A DNA stretch of 64,000 nucleotides from Polynucleobacter sp. es-MAR-4 (GTDB lineage Bacteria; Pseudomonadota; Gammaproteobacteria; Burkholderiales; Burkholderiaceae): NCBI RefSeq assembly GCF_018882055.1, contig NZ_JACVPF010000002.1, forward strand, positions 248,001 to 312,000, written 5' to 3'. The notes below the pieces were generated by a model that had not been told where the DNA came from, did not search any database, and saw only the letters and a list, made by a program, of their open reading frames with translations. The translations under genes were made by a program, and so were the position numbers. Positions 24,739-33,701 of this stretch are shown one piece after another; within the stretch, counting starts at the first letter, position 1; each line of letters begins with the position of its first letter.

Positions 24739-24778
24739 CCGTTGGTCGCGAGTTCGAATCTCGCCCGACCCACCAGTA
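24739..24778 (+). repeat. tRNA-Lys 3'-end direct repeat (junction 4)
   Basis: Forty bases identical to the tRNA-Lys 3' end from CCGTTGG through CCACCAGTA. Upstream, from about 24709, the sequence resembles that before junction 3 (CCAATTGAACCTCTTTAGG). It marks the right boundary of the accessory region. Confidence 0.88.
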
Positions 24779-24783
24779 ATACC

Positions 24784-24808
24784 AAAAGCCACCTTCGGGT
24801 GGCTTTTT
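24784..24808 (+). terminator. type-B terminator behind tRNA fragment 4
   Basis: AAAGCCACC pairs with GGTGGCTTT around a TTCGG-type loop and is followed by a T-rich run. It is nearly identical to the hairpin at 16659-16684 and may be the tRNA's original terminator, displaced by the insertions. Confidence 0.8.
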
Positions 24809-24944
24809 CTTTTTCTGGAATTCTGAGTTTGCCTGAGACGGCTTCGGCGCGTGAGGCCGCTGGTCAGCTACCACTTAACAGCAGACCAACGATCCATCAG
24901 CCTTTGAATGTTTTCTATCGACCCAAAGCGGTCATATGGGCGAA

Positions 24945-24968
24945 GAAAAACCACTCCGTAGAGTGGTT
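24945..24968 (-). terminator. terminator after the 24990-25427 gene
   Basis: AACCACTC pairs with GAGTGGTT around a four-base loop, followed on the minus strand by TTTTTC. It lies just downstream of the gene's stop. The 130 bases between this hairpin and the type-B terminator show no gene. Confidence 0.75.
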
Positions 24969-24989
24969 GGTAGATGCTCTATTAAGTTT

Positions 24990-25427
24990 TTATTTCTTCG
25001 TCATCTCAAAACAAGAGGCTACCTTTGGGCTAGCTGAGACTTGGGTGTAGCAAATTTCTAAATTCTTGGGATCCATCAGCTTAAAGGTAAAACTTCCTGT
25101 TTCATTGACCATTACGCCGCTCTTCATATCTTTAGCATACGAACCCATCAATACTTCTTTGCGCTTAACGTCGGTTGAATGCTTGTTATTTGTTGCGCCA
25201 ATAGAGCCAACAAAGTTTCGACCCTCTTCTTTATCAATAACCATTACATACTCTACGCTTCTAAAGCGAACGGCCTTTTCTTTACCAGCTTCTGTGGGGT
25301 GGAAGTGTCCAGCACCAGATACCGCTGAATTACTCATGCCGGTCCACGTACCAATCATATTGGGTGAGCCTTGTGCAAATACTGAGAGACTCGTAGATAG
25401 CATTGCTAGACATAGAACTTTTTTCAT
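24990..25427 (-). CDS. exported protein of unknown function
   Basis: A 145-residue protein. The chosen ATG at 25427 follows an AAAGAGA sequence and starts a typical Sec signal peptide (MKKVLCLAMLSTSLSVFAQ); a longer reading frame would add 48 unrelated residues. The mature part is beta-rich (NMIGTWTGMSNSAVSG, GSFTFKLMDP) with two Cys near the C-terminus that could form a disulfide. No family was recognised. It lies just outside the tRNA-bounded region with its own terminator. Confidence 0.7.
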   Translation of the reverse strand: MKKVLCLAMLSTSLSVFAQGSPNMIGTWTGMSNSAVSGAGHFHPTEAGKEKAVRFRSVEYVMVIDKEEGRNFVGSIGATNNKHSTDVKRKEVLMGSYAKDMKSGVMVNETGSFTFKLMDPKNLEICYTQVSASPKVASCFEMTKK

Positions 25428-25649
25428 TTTTTTCTCTTTTTTTGGCTTGTGTAAAGACACAACAATAATAGAACTTCTAAAAAAAGCAATAGCGTGTTCA
25501 CGCTTCGGAAGTTGATATATCGCCACGAAGGCTCCAAATGAATGCATCTTGAGGCTTACCTCACTTTGCACTCATCACTGCTGCCATTTTTAAACAATGG
25601 ACTTATAAATAGGGGCAACTTATAGGCATTGTTTAGCAATTTTGGTCTT

Positions 25650-26180
25650 TTAATTATTTGGCCCGACTTGGATTGAATCCCGCTCCTTCCACATGCGCCC
25701 AACATTTTCAAGATCATCAACAGACAATACATTTGATGGCAAGTTAGGATTTTCATTATCTGAATAGTTTGATCCACCCAAATGATTCTCCATCATATAT
25801 TCCCGTCTTCTTGCCTTAACTGCTTCTGGTGTATTGGCAGCATCAAGATCTTTTTTTAGGTCCGGGGCATTGGCTGGCCTTCTAATGAAAATTTTGTAAT
25901 TTCCATCACGGCCTCTACACAAGAGTGACGCAGGCGATGAGGCGACTGCCCCGCTCGCCCAATGCGCTGTAAATGAAGGGGCCTCGTAACAGCCATCACC
26001 AGATTTTTGGAAAGATTGGCCGACCTCAGAATCTAAGCTGATGCGTACTGGCGAAATACCTAAGTTCTCATTTTTGCTACTAATTAAAGCTCCAGCAGGC
26101 CTTGAGTGAACCGAAACTGAAGTCGCACACGCGCTCAATATCGATACAACAAAAACCATGAGAGTAAGAGTTTTTATCAT
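25650..26180 (-). CDS. lipoprotein of unknown function
   Basis: A 176-residue predicted lipoprotein. The signal peptide ends in the lipobox LSAC, with Cys18 as the lipidated residue. After it, SVHSRPAGALISSKNENLGISPVRI resembles a PEGA-type beta domain found in surface lipoproteins. The C-terminal half is charged and low in hydrophobic residues. Membrane side and function are unknown. Confidence 0.72.
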   Translation of the reverse strand: MIKTLTLMVFVVSILSACATSVSVHSRPAGALISSKNENLGISPVRISLDSEVGQSFQKSGDGCYEAPSFTAHWASGAVASSPASLLCRGRDGNYKIFIRRPANAPDLKKDLDAANTPEAVKARRREYMMENHLGGSNYSDNENPNLPSNVLSVDDLENVGRMWKERDSIQVGPNN

Positions 26181-26343
26181 TATTTTCCAAGAGGAATGAG
26201 GGGTATAAATACAATGTAGTTAGCCATGTTGCCACCTATCAGACTTTATGTTGTTAGGTATGACTGGCATATTTGAACCCACCTGAATCAAGCCCAACTC
26301 ACCAGCAGTACAGAAAAATCACCCACGCGCGACATTTGCACTT

Positions 26344-26973
26344 CTATCTCCCTGTCTTTTCTGCAGTATCTATCCAAGTCGGATGTTTCTCCATTACCGA
26401 GTTAAATAACTCAGACTCAAGGTGTTGATTGAGCCACTTCTTCAGCGAGTCAAATGGTAACCCTTCAAACTTTTGGGGGTCGACGGCGGCAAACTGTCTA
26501 ATGAATGGAAAGAGAGCCACATCGGCTAGGGATATTTTGTTAGCCAATAAGTAGTTGCTAGATTGCAGCTTGGACTCCATCGGCTTAAGCATGAGATCTA
26601 TAGCGCTATTCAGCACATCCTCTTGAAGCAAATCTGGAAACCGATTGGGATACTTATATTGATCCAGTAGCACCTTAAATGGACCATCATTTTTTTCAAT
26701 CCATACTCGAGAAGCTTCTTCTTCAAACCCCATCCAGCCATCCGGATCAGACTGCTCTAGGGCCCAATGCATGATATCCAAGCTCTGATCTAAGACAAGG
26801 TCATCTACGCATAAGACTGGAACAGTTCCCTTGGGTGATACAAGCAACATGGATGGGGGCTTGTTTCTGAATTCGATCTCACGATGCTCAACTTCAATGC
26901 CGGAATATTTCAATGCCATGCGAGCACGCATTGCATAGGGACATCTTCGGTAGGAATACAAAATAGGAGGCAT
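26344..26973 (-). CDS. glutathione S-transferase family protein
   Basis: A 209-residue two-domain protein. The N-terminal thioredoxin-like domain has RCPYAMRARM near the start, with a Cys in the position used by omega/Grx2-like transferases, then cis-Pro KGTVPVL and the DQSLDIMHW loop that binds the glutathione gamma-glutamyl group. An all-helical C-terminal domain follows. A Cys-type active site suggests thiol-transferase or reductase activity rather than classical conjugation. It diverges from ahpC, which also fits thiol-redox chemistry. Confidence 0.85.
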   Translation of the reverse strand: MPPILYSYRRCPYAMRARMALKYSGIEVEHREIEFRNKPPSMLLVSPKGTVPVLCVDDLVLDQSLDIMHWALEQSDPDGWMGFEEEASRVWIEKNDGPFKVLLDQYKYPNRFPDLLQEDVLNSAIDLMLKPMESKLQSSNYLLANKISLADVALFPFIRQFAAVDPQKFEGLPFDSLKKWLNQHLESELFNSVMEKHPTWIDTAEKTGR

Positions 26974-27078
26974 GAGAGCAGTTTATAACGCCTTCATCAT
27001 CAGAAGCTCCGCGGTATCCCCAGTCGTCAAAACCTTTAACTGAGACCCAAATCGAGCTGTTATTTATTATCTAATAAA

Positions 27079-27095
27079 TAGATCAATAATATCTA
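27079..27095. promoter_or_regulatory. dyad symmetry in the ahpC upstream region
   Basis: TAGAT and ATCTA are separated by seven A/T-rich bases about 84 bases upstream of the ahpC start. It could be part of an OxyR-type site, but the four-element ATAG spacing is not convincing, so the regulator is unassigned. Confidence 0.3.
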
Positions 27096-27178
27096 AATTA
27101 TTCATTATGCAAATAAATAAATAGCCTCTAGAATGGTTCCTGTTGTGAATCAACTATTTCATTTTTACAGGAGAAACC

Positions 27179-27742
27179 ATGTCACCAATTAACACACCAG
27201 TTCCACCATTCAAGACCCAAGCTTTCCACAACGGTAAGTTCATCACTATTTCCGATGAGACCCTCAAAGGCAAATGGTCAGTATTGATTTTCATGCCAGC
27301 AGCATTCACATTCAACTGCCCAACAGAAATTGAAGATGCAGCTGATAACTATGCTGAATTCCAAAAGATGGGTGCAGAGGTTTACATCGTTACAACTGAC
27401 ACACATTTCTCACACAAGGTATGGCACGAGACTTCACCTGCAGTAGGTAAGGCGAAGTTCCCATTGGTTGGTGATCCAACACATACATTGACACGTGGTT
27501 TTGGTGTACATATTGAAGAAGAAGGTCTCGCATTGCGCGGCACATTCATCATCAACCCAGAAGGCGTTATCAAAACAGCTGAAATTCACTCAAATGAAAT
27601 CGCTCGCGATATCTCTGAGACATTGCGTAAGCTTAAGGCTGCTCAATACACAGCGGCTCACCCAGGTGAAGTTTGCCCAGCCAAGTGGAAAGAAGGCGCA
27701 GCTACATTGACTCCATCTTTGGATCTCGTAGGCAAGATCTAA
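27179..27742 (+). CDS. ahpC: alkyl hydroperoxide reductase peroxiredoxin AhpC
   Basis: Typical 2-Cys peroxiredoxin that reduces hydrogen peroxide and organic peroxides. The 187-residue length matches AhpC. The peroxidatic Cys47 is in FNCPTE and the resolving Cys166 in HPGEVCPAKW. A strong AGGAG ribosome-binding site precedes the ATG. ahpF follows 120 bases downstream on the same strand and supplies its electrons. The very regular codon choice suggests high expression. Confidence 0.96.
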   Translation: MSPINTPVPPFKTQAFHNGKFITISDETLKGKWSVLIFMPAAFTFNCPTEIEDAADNYAEFQKMGAEVYIVTTDTHFSHKVWHETSPAVGKAKFPLVGDPTHTLTRGFGVHIEEEGLALRGTFIINPEGVIKTAEIHSNEIARDISETLRKLKAAQYTAAHPGEVCPAKWKEGAATLTPSLDLVGKI

Positions 27743-27862
27743 TAATCGAAGTCAGCAGTAACTAGTAATCAATAGACTCTCTTCGGAGAGTCTATTGGGC
27801 AGGATGAGCAGCAGAAGCCCTGCCCAATAGACTCATCAAGATTAAATACCAAGGAATACATC

Positions 27863-29407
27863 ATGTTAGACGCAAATATCAAGGCTCAACTCAAGGCCTA
27901 TTTTGAAAAAATTGAGAGCCCGATTGTTTTAGAAGCCACTTTAGATGACAGCCCTCAATCCGCTCAAATGCTGGAGCTCTTAAATGAAGTTGCCGAGCAA
28001 TCCACCAAGATCACTGTAAAGACTGCAGGTAGCAGCAAAAATATTCCTAGCTTCACCGTAGCTAAGGTGGATGATGTGGCTCGTATTGCATTCTCAGGCT
28101 TGCCAATGGGCCATGAAATGACTTCTTTCATCCTGGCAATCTTGCAAACCAGCGGCTATCCACCAAAAGTGGAGCAGGATGTGATCGAAAGCATCAAAGG
28201 CCTGGAAGGTAAGAAGCGCTTTCAGACATTCATCTCTTTGTCATGCCACAACTGCCCTGATGTTGTTCAGGCACTGAACCTCATGGCCGCCCTCAATCCG
28301 AACATCGAGCATGAAATGATTGATGGCGCTCTCTTCCAAGGCTTGGTAGATCAATACCAAATCATGGCTGTGCCTACAGTAATTCTGAATGGTGAAGTGT
28401 TTGGTCAAGGCCGTATGAGCGTTGAAGAGATTGCTGCCAAGCTCGATACCAACTCTTCAGCACGCGATGCAGAAAAATTGAACGCTAAAGATGCCTATGA
28501 CTCTTTAATTATTGGCGGCGGTCCAGCAGGCGCTTCAGCAGCGATCTACTCAGCTCGTAAGGGCATTAGAACCGGTGTAGTGGCTCAAAGATTTGGCGGT
28601 CAGGTTGCCGATACTGTTGGAATTGAAAACTTCATCTCGGTTAAAGAGACCGAGGGACCTAAATTAGTCATGGCACTCGAGCAGCACGTAAAAGAATATG
28701 ACGTTGATGTCATGAACCTGCAAACTGCCAAGAGCTTGAGCAAGACTGGCGAAGAAATTGCCATCACCCTAGAAAATGGCGCTGTTCTCAAAAGCAAAAC
28801 TGTTATTTTGAGTACCGGTGCACGCTGGCGCGAGATGAATGTACCTGGTGAGCAAGAGTACCGCGGCAAAGGCGTGGCTTACTGCCCGCACTGTGATGGC
28901 CCCCTTTATAAAGGCAAGCGCGTTGCAGTGATCGGCGGAGGCAACTCTGGAGTCGAGGCAGCAATTGATTTGGCAGGTATTGTGAGCCATGTCACCCTGG
29001 TTGAATTCGATACCAAGTTACGCGCCGATGCGGTGCTACAAAAGAAATTGAATAGCATGCCAAACGTCACCATCATTACCAATGCTTTGAGTAAAGAGGT
29101 TTTGGGTGCTAATGGCAAGGTCACTACCTTGAGATATGAAGATCGCGCTAATAAGCAAATGCATGACATTGCGCTTGAAGGCATCTTTGTTCAGATTGGA
29201 TTGTTACCCAATACAGACTGGCTTAAAGGTGTGATTGACTTATCTCCTCGCGGTGAAGTCATTATTGACGCTAAAGGCGAGACCTCTATGCCAGGCGTAT
29301 TTGCTGCAGGTGACTGCACTACCGTACCTTATAAGCAAATCATCATTGCTATGGGTGAAGGCGCTAAAGCATCACTCTCCGCCTTTGACTATTTGATCCG
29401 GTCATAA
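27863..29407 (+). CDS. ahpF: alkyl hydroperoxide reductase subunit F
   Basis: NADH-dependent disulfide reductase that recycles AhpC. The 514-residue protein has an N-terminal double thioredoxin fold with the CHNC motif (Cys128, Cys131), an FAD-binding [12 protein letters not shown] motif near 217, a second CPHC redox pair near 340, an NAD-binding [10 protein letters not shown] motif and the terminal [13 protein letters not shown] motif. It lies downstream of ahpC and ends before a strong terminator. Confidence 0.96.
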   Translation: MLDANIKAQLKAYFEKIESPIVLEATLDDSPQSAQMLELLNEVAEQSTKITVKTAGSSKNIPSFTVAKVDDVARIAFSGLPMGHEMTSFILAILQTSGYPPKVEQDVIESIKGLEGKKRFQTFISLSCHNCPDVVQALNLMAALNPNIEHEMIDGALFQGLVDQYQIMAVPTVILNGEVFGQGRMSVEEIAAKLDTNSSARDAEKLNAKDAYDSLIIGGGPAGASAAIYSARKGIRTGVVAQRFGGQVADTVGIENFISVKETEGPKLVMALEQHVKEYDVDVMNLQTAKSLSKTGEEIAITLENGAVLKSKTVILSTGARWREMNVPGEQEYRGKGVAYCPHCDGPLYKGKRVAVIGGGNSGVEAAIDLAGIVSHVTLVEFDTKLRADAVLQKKLNSMPNVTIITNALSKEVLGANGKVTTLRYEDRANKQMHDIALEGIFVQIGLLPNTDWLKGVIDLSPRGEVIIDAKGETSMPGVFAAGDCTTVPYKQIIIAMGEGAKASLSAFDYLIRS

Positions 29408-29429
29408 ATAGTTAAAAACTTCTGAAGTT

Positions 29430-29457
29430 AAAAAGCCCCGATCTCTCGGGGCTTTTT
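29430..29457 (+). terminator. terminator after ahpF
   Basis: AAAAAGCCCCGA pairs with TCGGGGCTTTTT (12 pairs, TCTC loop), followed by more T. It can also serve the convergent dehydrogenase gene at 29481. Confidence 0.92.
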
Positions 29458-29480
29458 TTCCTGTTACAGAGGATCTTGAA

Positions 29481-32390
29481 TTACACCTTTTGGGATTGGG
29501 CTTGATGAGCCATTTGCAACAACTCTGCTAGATGCTTTACCTTGCGGCCAGTCTCTTGCTCAATCTGTTCTCTGCAACTAAAGCCGTTGGTGAGAATGAT
29601 CGTTTCTTGGTTAGCAGCTCGGATCGCTGGCAGCAATACTAATTCGCCAACCGCTTTAGATATCTCGATATGCTCAGGATTAAAGCCAAACGATCCTGCC
29701 ATACCGCAGCAGCCACTATCAATGTAGTTCGCCTTAGCACCCAAAGCAGCCAATAAGGCCACATCACCCTTTGTACCGAATAAAGATTTCTGATGGCAGT
29801 GTGAATGCACCAGGATATTGCAATCTAAAGGCGGCGGGGTATAACCCTGCTCGTGCAAGAAGTCTCCCAGCAAATACGTACTAGATGCCAAAAGTTTTGC
29901 TCTTGGGTCATTGGGGAAGAATTTCAATAGCTCATCTTTAAACACTGACATACAGCCTGGCTCCAGACCCACGACTGCGATAGGTGCATTTGGATTTGCT
30001 TGAATTTCACTTCCGATTGCATCCAAAATCTTCTCGAGCTTTTGCTTGGCAAGATCTAAATAACCAAAGTCATACAAAGGGCGACCACAACATAGCGGCG
30101 TCTTCGGTAATGTCGCCTCAAAGCCAGCATGCGACAGTACCTCAACCGCTGCATTGGCAACCTCAGGATGAAAGTGCTCACAGAAAGTATCTACCCAGAG
30201 AATGACCTTCTTCTGACCAACGCTCGCACTCTTCGATTGCTGAAATTGCTTTCTGAAAGATTGGCTTGCAAACTTCGGCAGGCTGCGCTCTTGCGCTACA
30301 CCACCAACCCATTTCGCGAAACTAGAAAGGATGGGGGTTTGCATGACTCCATTAATGAGCCAAGAGAACTTGCTCGCTAACGGTGCCCAATCACCAATAC
30401 GCCCCATAGTCAAAGCTTGGCGAGGTCTACTGTTAGTCTCGTGATAGTGGGATAGGAACTCTGCTTTATAGGAGGCCATATCCACGTGGGCAGGACAATC
30501 GCTCTTGCAACCTTTGCAAGATAGGCAGGTATCAAGAGCCTCTTTCAGCTCTTTGCTTTCCCAGCCATCCTTAATCACCTCACCCTGGAGCATTTCCCAA
30601 AAGAGTCGTGAGCGTCCACGAGTGGAGAAACGCTCTTCCTTAGTAGCCCGGTAACTTGGGCACATCGTGCCGACTTTTTCACTACGGCACTTACCCATGC
30701 CAACACAGCGCTCCACAGCTCTTTGGAATCCATTACCCTCTTGGCTCAAGAAATTCAGGCGCGTCTTCATGTTGACGACCTTGTACTCTGGGCCCATGCG
30801 AAGATTTTCATCTACGCGATAGGGATGAACTACCTTGCCAGGATTGAGTTTGTTTTGTGGATCCCAGATGCGTTTGAACTCATGCATCGCTCCCATCAAT
30901 TCTTCGCCAAACATAATGGGAAGGAATTCAGCTCTAGCTTGGCCGTCGCCATGCTCGCCAGTGAGTGATCCACCAAATTCAACAACTAAGGTCGCCGCAT
31001 CCCGAATAAAGGATCTGAATTTAGCAACACCCTCTGCAGAGCGTAAGTTAAAGGTAATACGCGCATGAATACATCCGTCGCCAAAGTGGCCATAAAGTGA
31101 AGTTTCATATTCATATGAGTCCACTAGAGCCTGGAAGGCACGTAGGTATTCGCCAAGGCGGGCTGGATCAACCGCCGCATCTTCCCAACCCACTACCGGG
31201 TCTGGAGAGTTTGGGTCAATCGATAAATGGGTAGCTGAGGCGCCATTTTCTCGAATCGACCAAATCCGTTTTTGCACTAATGGATCTGGCTCAAGCCATG
31301 TAGATGGCTTAGGGCCTTTTGTTCTTGCCTTGAAGTACGCTTCCGCCTTTTCAGCCTGAGCTATTGCACCTTCGATAGTATCGTCACCAAACTCAACGAC
31401 TACCCAAGCATTTCCAGGAGGAAGTAAATCAATTTCTGCTTTAGCTAAATTACGCTCTTGTAAGCCACGGATGATTTTGTAATCCAAGCCTTCGATCGCA
31501 ATTGGATTAAAGGATTGGTATTCAGGTACGGCATCACCCGCCAGATAAATATCATCAAAACCTAAAACCAGAACCACTCGTTTGGCAGGACTCTTGACTA
31601 ACCGAACTTTAGCAGCCAAAGTGAGCGCACAAGTACCCTCAGTACCTACCAATGCACGTGCGACGTTAAACCCATTCTCTGGCAATAGTTGATCTAAGTT
31701 GTAACCAGAAACACGGCGCTTAATATTCGGAAAGCGCGCACGAATTAAATCAGCATAGCGATCACGCAAAGTCAGCAAATCTTGATAGATCTGACCCTTA
31801 CGTCCACCAGCAGCAATAATTTCTTGCAACTCCTGATCGGATGTGGGGCCAACCCAAAAACGTTCGCCGTCATAGGTCAAAATCTCTAGCGCCTCAGTAT
31901 TCTCTAGCGTCTTACCCGCCATCACTGAATGGGCGCCACAAGAATTATTGGCAACCATGCCACCTAAAGTACAACGGCTATGGGTAGACGGGTCTGGGGC
32001 AAAAGTTAAACCATGTAGTTCAGCGGCATCACGCAATGAATCACAAATCACTCCCGGCTCAACAATGGCATTGCCAGCATTGGGATCTAAAGCAAGAATA
32101 TGGTTGCAATACTTTGAGATGTCGAACACCACAGCGTTGTTGACTGTTTGGCCATTCATGGAGGTGCCAGCACCACGCATGAGAACCGGCGCTTTATTGC
32201 GATGGCAGATCTCAATACCCTTAACAAATTCTTCAGTATTTTTGGGGGTAACAACTCCAATCGGGATTTGGCGATAATTTGACGCTTCGGAGGCGTATAC
32301 AGCCTGGTGAGCCGTATCAAAATGAACAGAACTTCCAAGAGCCGCTGTTAGCTCTATATTGAGCTGCTCCCACTGAGAAATACCACCCAT
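29481..32390 (-). CDS. FAD and Fe-S 2-hydroxyacid dehydrogenase (YdiJ/D-2-hydroxyglutarate type)
   Basis: A 969-residue protein with the same four-part architecture as the 3992-7081 gene: an FAD-binding domain (MRGAGTSMNGQ, GGMVANNSCGAHS), an FAD oxidase C-terminal domain (GEHGDGQ), a ferredoxin-like domain (CVGMGKC and CLSCKGCKSDCP) and CCG domains (LCCGRPLYDFGY; SGCCGMAGSFGF). It resembles E. coli YdiJ-type D-2-hydroxyglutarate dehydrogenases. It diverges from the haloacid dehalogenase gene, whose products would be 2-hydroxyacids, an attractive but unproven pairing. Confidence 0.88.
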   Translation of the reverse strand: MGGISQWEQLNIELTAALGSSVHFDTAHQAVYASEASNYRQIPIGVVTPKNTEEFVKGIEICHRNKAPVLMRGAGTSMNGQTVNNAVVFDISKYCNHILALDPNAGNAIVEPGVICDSLRDAAELHGLTFAPDPSTHSRCTLGGMVANNSCGAHSVMAGKTLENTEALEILTYDGERFWVGPTSDQELQEIIAAGGRKGQIYQDLLTLRDRYADLIRARFPNIKRRVSGYNLDQLLPENGFNVARALVGTEGTCALTLAAKVRLVKSPAKRVVLVLGFDDIYLAGDAVPEYQSFNPIAIEGLDYKIIRGLQERNLAKAEIDLLPPGNAWVVVEFGDDTIEGAIAQAEKAEAYFKARTKGPKPSTWLEPDPLVQKRIWSIRENGASATHLSIDPNSPDPVVGWEDAAVDPARLGEYLRAFQALVDSYEYETSLYGHFGDGCIHARITFNLRSAEGVAKFRSFIRDAATLVVEFGGSLTGEHGDGQARAEFLPIMFGEELMGAMHEFKRIWDPQNKLNPGKVVHPYRVDENLRMGPEYKVVNMKTRLNFLSQEGNGFQRAVERCVGMGKCRSEKVGTMCPSYRATKEERFSTRGRSRLFWEMLQGEVIKDGWESKELKEALDTCLSCKGCKSDCPAHVDMASYKAEFLSHYHETNSRPRQALTMGRIGDWAPLASKFSWLINGVMQTPILSSFAKWVGGVAQERSLPKFASQSFRKQFQQSKSASVGQKKVILWVDTFCEHFHPEVANAAVEVLSHAGFEATLPKTPLCCGRPLYDFGYLDLAKQKLEKILDAIGSEIQANPNAPIAVVGLEPGCMSVFKDELLKFFPNDPRAKLLASSTYLLGDFLHEQGYTPPPLDCNILVHSHCHQKSLFGTKGDVALLAALGAKANYIDSGCCGMAGSFGFNPEHIEISKAVGELVLLPAIRAANQETIILTNGFSCREQIEQETGRKVKHLAELLQMAHQAQSQKV

Positions 32391-32512
32391 TATTCATTCC
32401 TTATCAGATGCACCGACCCTTTCAAGGGCATTGAGTATTTTATCAATTCCCGAGAATTCTCGTATGACCCAAATGTTTGACAAAACCTCGACAGCACGTA
32501 AGAATCAAGCTC

Positions 32513-33214
32513 ATGAATAAAGCACCCAAAGTATTAGCATTCGATGTATTCGGAACAGTAGTTGACTGGCATGGCTCCATAGCAGCCGAGGTCACTCGAC
32601 TGGGCTTACAGGTTGATCCGGACGCTTTCGCTACGGCCTGGCGGCAGGGTTACAAGCCGGCTATGGCTCGAGTGCGCTCCGGTGAATTGCCTTGGACCAA
32701 GATTGACGATCTACATCGCATGATTCTGGATGATGTTCTCAAAACTTTCAAAATCACCTCACTATCTGAGGCTCAAGTGCAAGACCTCAATCTGGTGTGG
32801 CACCGTCTTAAGCCTTGGTCAGAGACTGTCGAAGGTCTCCACAAGCTGAAAAGTCAGTTCACGATCGTCACTCTGTCTAATGGAAACCTGGGCTTATTGG
32901 CTGATATGGCGAAAAATGCGGGCTTGCCTTGGGACTTAATTCTCTCGGCTGAGGTTTTCCGTCACTACAAGCCGGATCCAGAAACCTATCTAGGGGTAGC
33001 GGAGACTTTTAATATTTCACCAGAAGAGGTCATGCTCGTTGCGGCACACAAGGATGACTTAATGGCTGCTCATGCCTGTGGATTACAAACCGCTTTTATT
33101 GAGCGCCCTTTGGAGTTTGGTAAGAACCATCTACGAGATGATCTCCACGTAGAGCAATTTACCAACTACCATGCAAAAGACTTTCTAGATCTTGCGCGCC
33201 AGTTAAGCGCATAA
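32513..33214 (+). CDS. haloacid dehalogenase type II-like hydrolase
   Basis: HAD-superfamily enzyme. From ATG 32513 it has 233 residues: motif I FDVFGTVVDWHG with the nucleophilic Asp, a helical cap, motif II TLSNGN, a Lys in the YKPDPETY motif and motif IV VAAHKDDL. These match L-2-haloacid dehalogenases (type II), which hydrolyse 2-haloacids to 2-hydroxyacids. A TTG at 32477 would add 12 residues without family similarity. Family members with this core may instead be phosphatases. It diverges from a 2-hydroxyacid dehydrogenase. Confidence 0.86.
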   Translation: MNKAPKVLAFDVFGTVVDWHGSIAAEVTRLGLQVDPDAFATAWRQGYKPAMARVRSGELPWTKIDDLHRMILDDVLKTFKITSLSEAQVQDLNLVWHRLKPWSETVEGLHKLKSQFTIVTLSNGNLGLLADMAKNAGLPWDLILSAEVFRHYKPDPETYLGVAETFNISPEEVMLVAAHKDDLMAAHACGLQTAFIERPLEFGKNHLRDDLHVEQFTNYHAKDFLDLARQLSA

Positions 33215-33228
33215 GATCTAGTTCAGCA

Positions 33229-33627
33229 TTAGACGTACTCAGCAACCTCTACCAGATTGTTATCCGGGTCGCGCAAGTAGACCGAGCGAATCGGCCCTAG
33301 AGCGCCACGCCTAGGTACGGGGCCAACATCAATAGCAACATGATTTTTCTGAAGATGCGCAATAAAGTCATCTAATGGAATTGCTGAAATCAAACAAAAG
33401 TCACCTGAACCAATCGTTGGCACTTTAGCTTTTGTAGGCGTCTCGGTGTCTTTATCTTGCAGATTGATTTTTAACTGCCCAAAGCGCAATGAATAACGAG
33501 GTTGACCTTCTGGTCCAGTAAAAAACTCTCGCTCAAATCCCAAGGCTTTTTCATACCACTGTGTGGTGAGCTCAATATCAGTCACCGTCAAAACAATGTG
33601 GTCAATGCGATCGATAATATTTTTCAA
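33229..33627 (-). CDS. VOC family (glyoxalase/bleomycin resistance-like) protein
   Basis: A compact metalloenzyme-fold protein of the vicinal oxygen chelate superfamily, about 132 residues. It opens with IDHIVLTVTDIELTTQWYEKALGFE and ends with SVYLRDPDNNLVEVAEY; the His near the start and the final Glu are the usual metal ligands. The start is uncertain since only TTG codons are available. TTG at 33627 is chosen because a GGAG lies six bases upstream. Substrate unknown. Confidence 0.8.
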   Translation of the reverse strand: MKNIIDRIDHIVLTVTDIELTTQWYEKALGFEREFFTGPEGQPRYSLRFGQLKINLQDKDTETPTKAKVPTIGSGDFCLISAIPLDDFIAHLQKNHVAIDVGPVPRRGALGPIRSVYLRDPDNNLVEVAEYV

Positions 33628-33701
33628 AGCAGTCTCCAAGAATGTTGGCAACAAAGTAGCAAAACGCTCAAGCCATCATACCGAAGAATGAACGAATACG
33701 T

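Larger units (their letters stand above)
11447..24778. mobile_element. tRNA-Lys-associated composite accessory region (three modules)
   Basis: The segment runs from the intact tRNA-Lys to the last of three repeated tRNA 3' ends (about 16.6, 19.2 and 24.75 kb). Module 1 (11447-16650) encodes exported amide hydrolases and amidohydrolases. Module 2 (16651-19238) encodes another amide hydrolase and an alpha/beta hydrolase. Module 3 (19239-24778) encodes HEPN-like, nuclease-like and CoiA-like proteins, MarR-tautomerase and Fic-VbhA. Direct repeats of a tRNA 3' end are the standard mark of tyrosine-recombinase integration. No integrase, excisionase or conjugation gene is visible, so the elements look decayed or mobilised in trans. 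Confidence 0.7.

Noticed and set aside
24724..25050. Plus-strand ORF starting in the last tRNA fragment
   Set aside because: It runs through the tRNA fragment, two hairpins and the antisense of an exported protein gene; no protein-like features.
27060..27178. OxyR binding site upstream of ahpC
   Set aside because: The A/T-rich region contains dyads but not a convincing four-part ATAG pattern at OxyR spacing.
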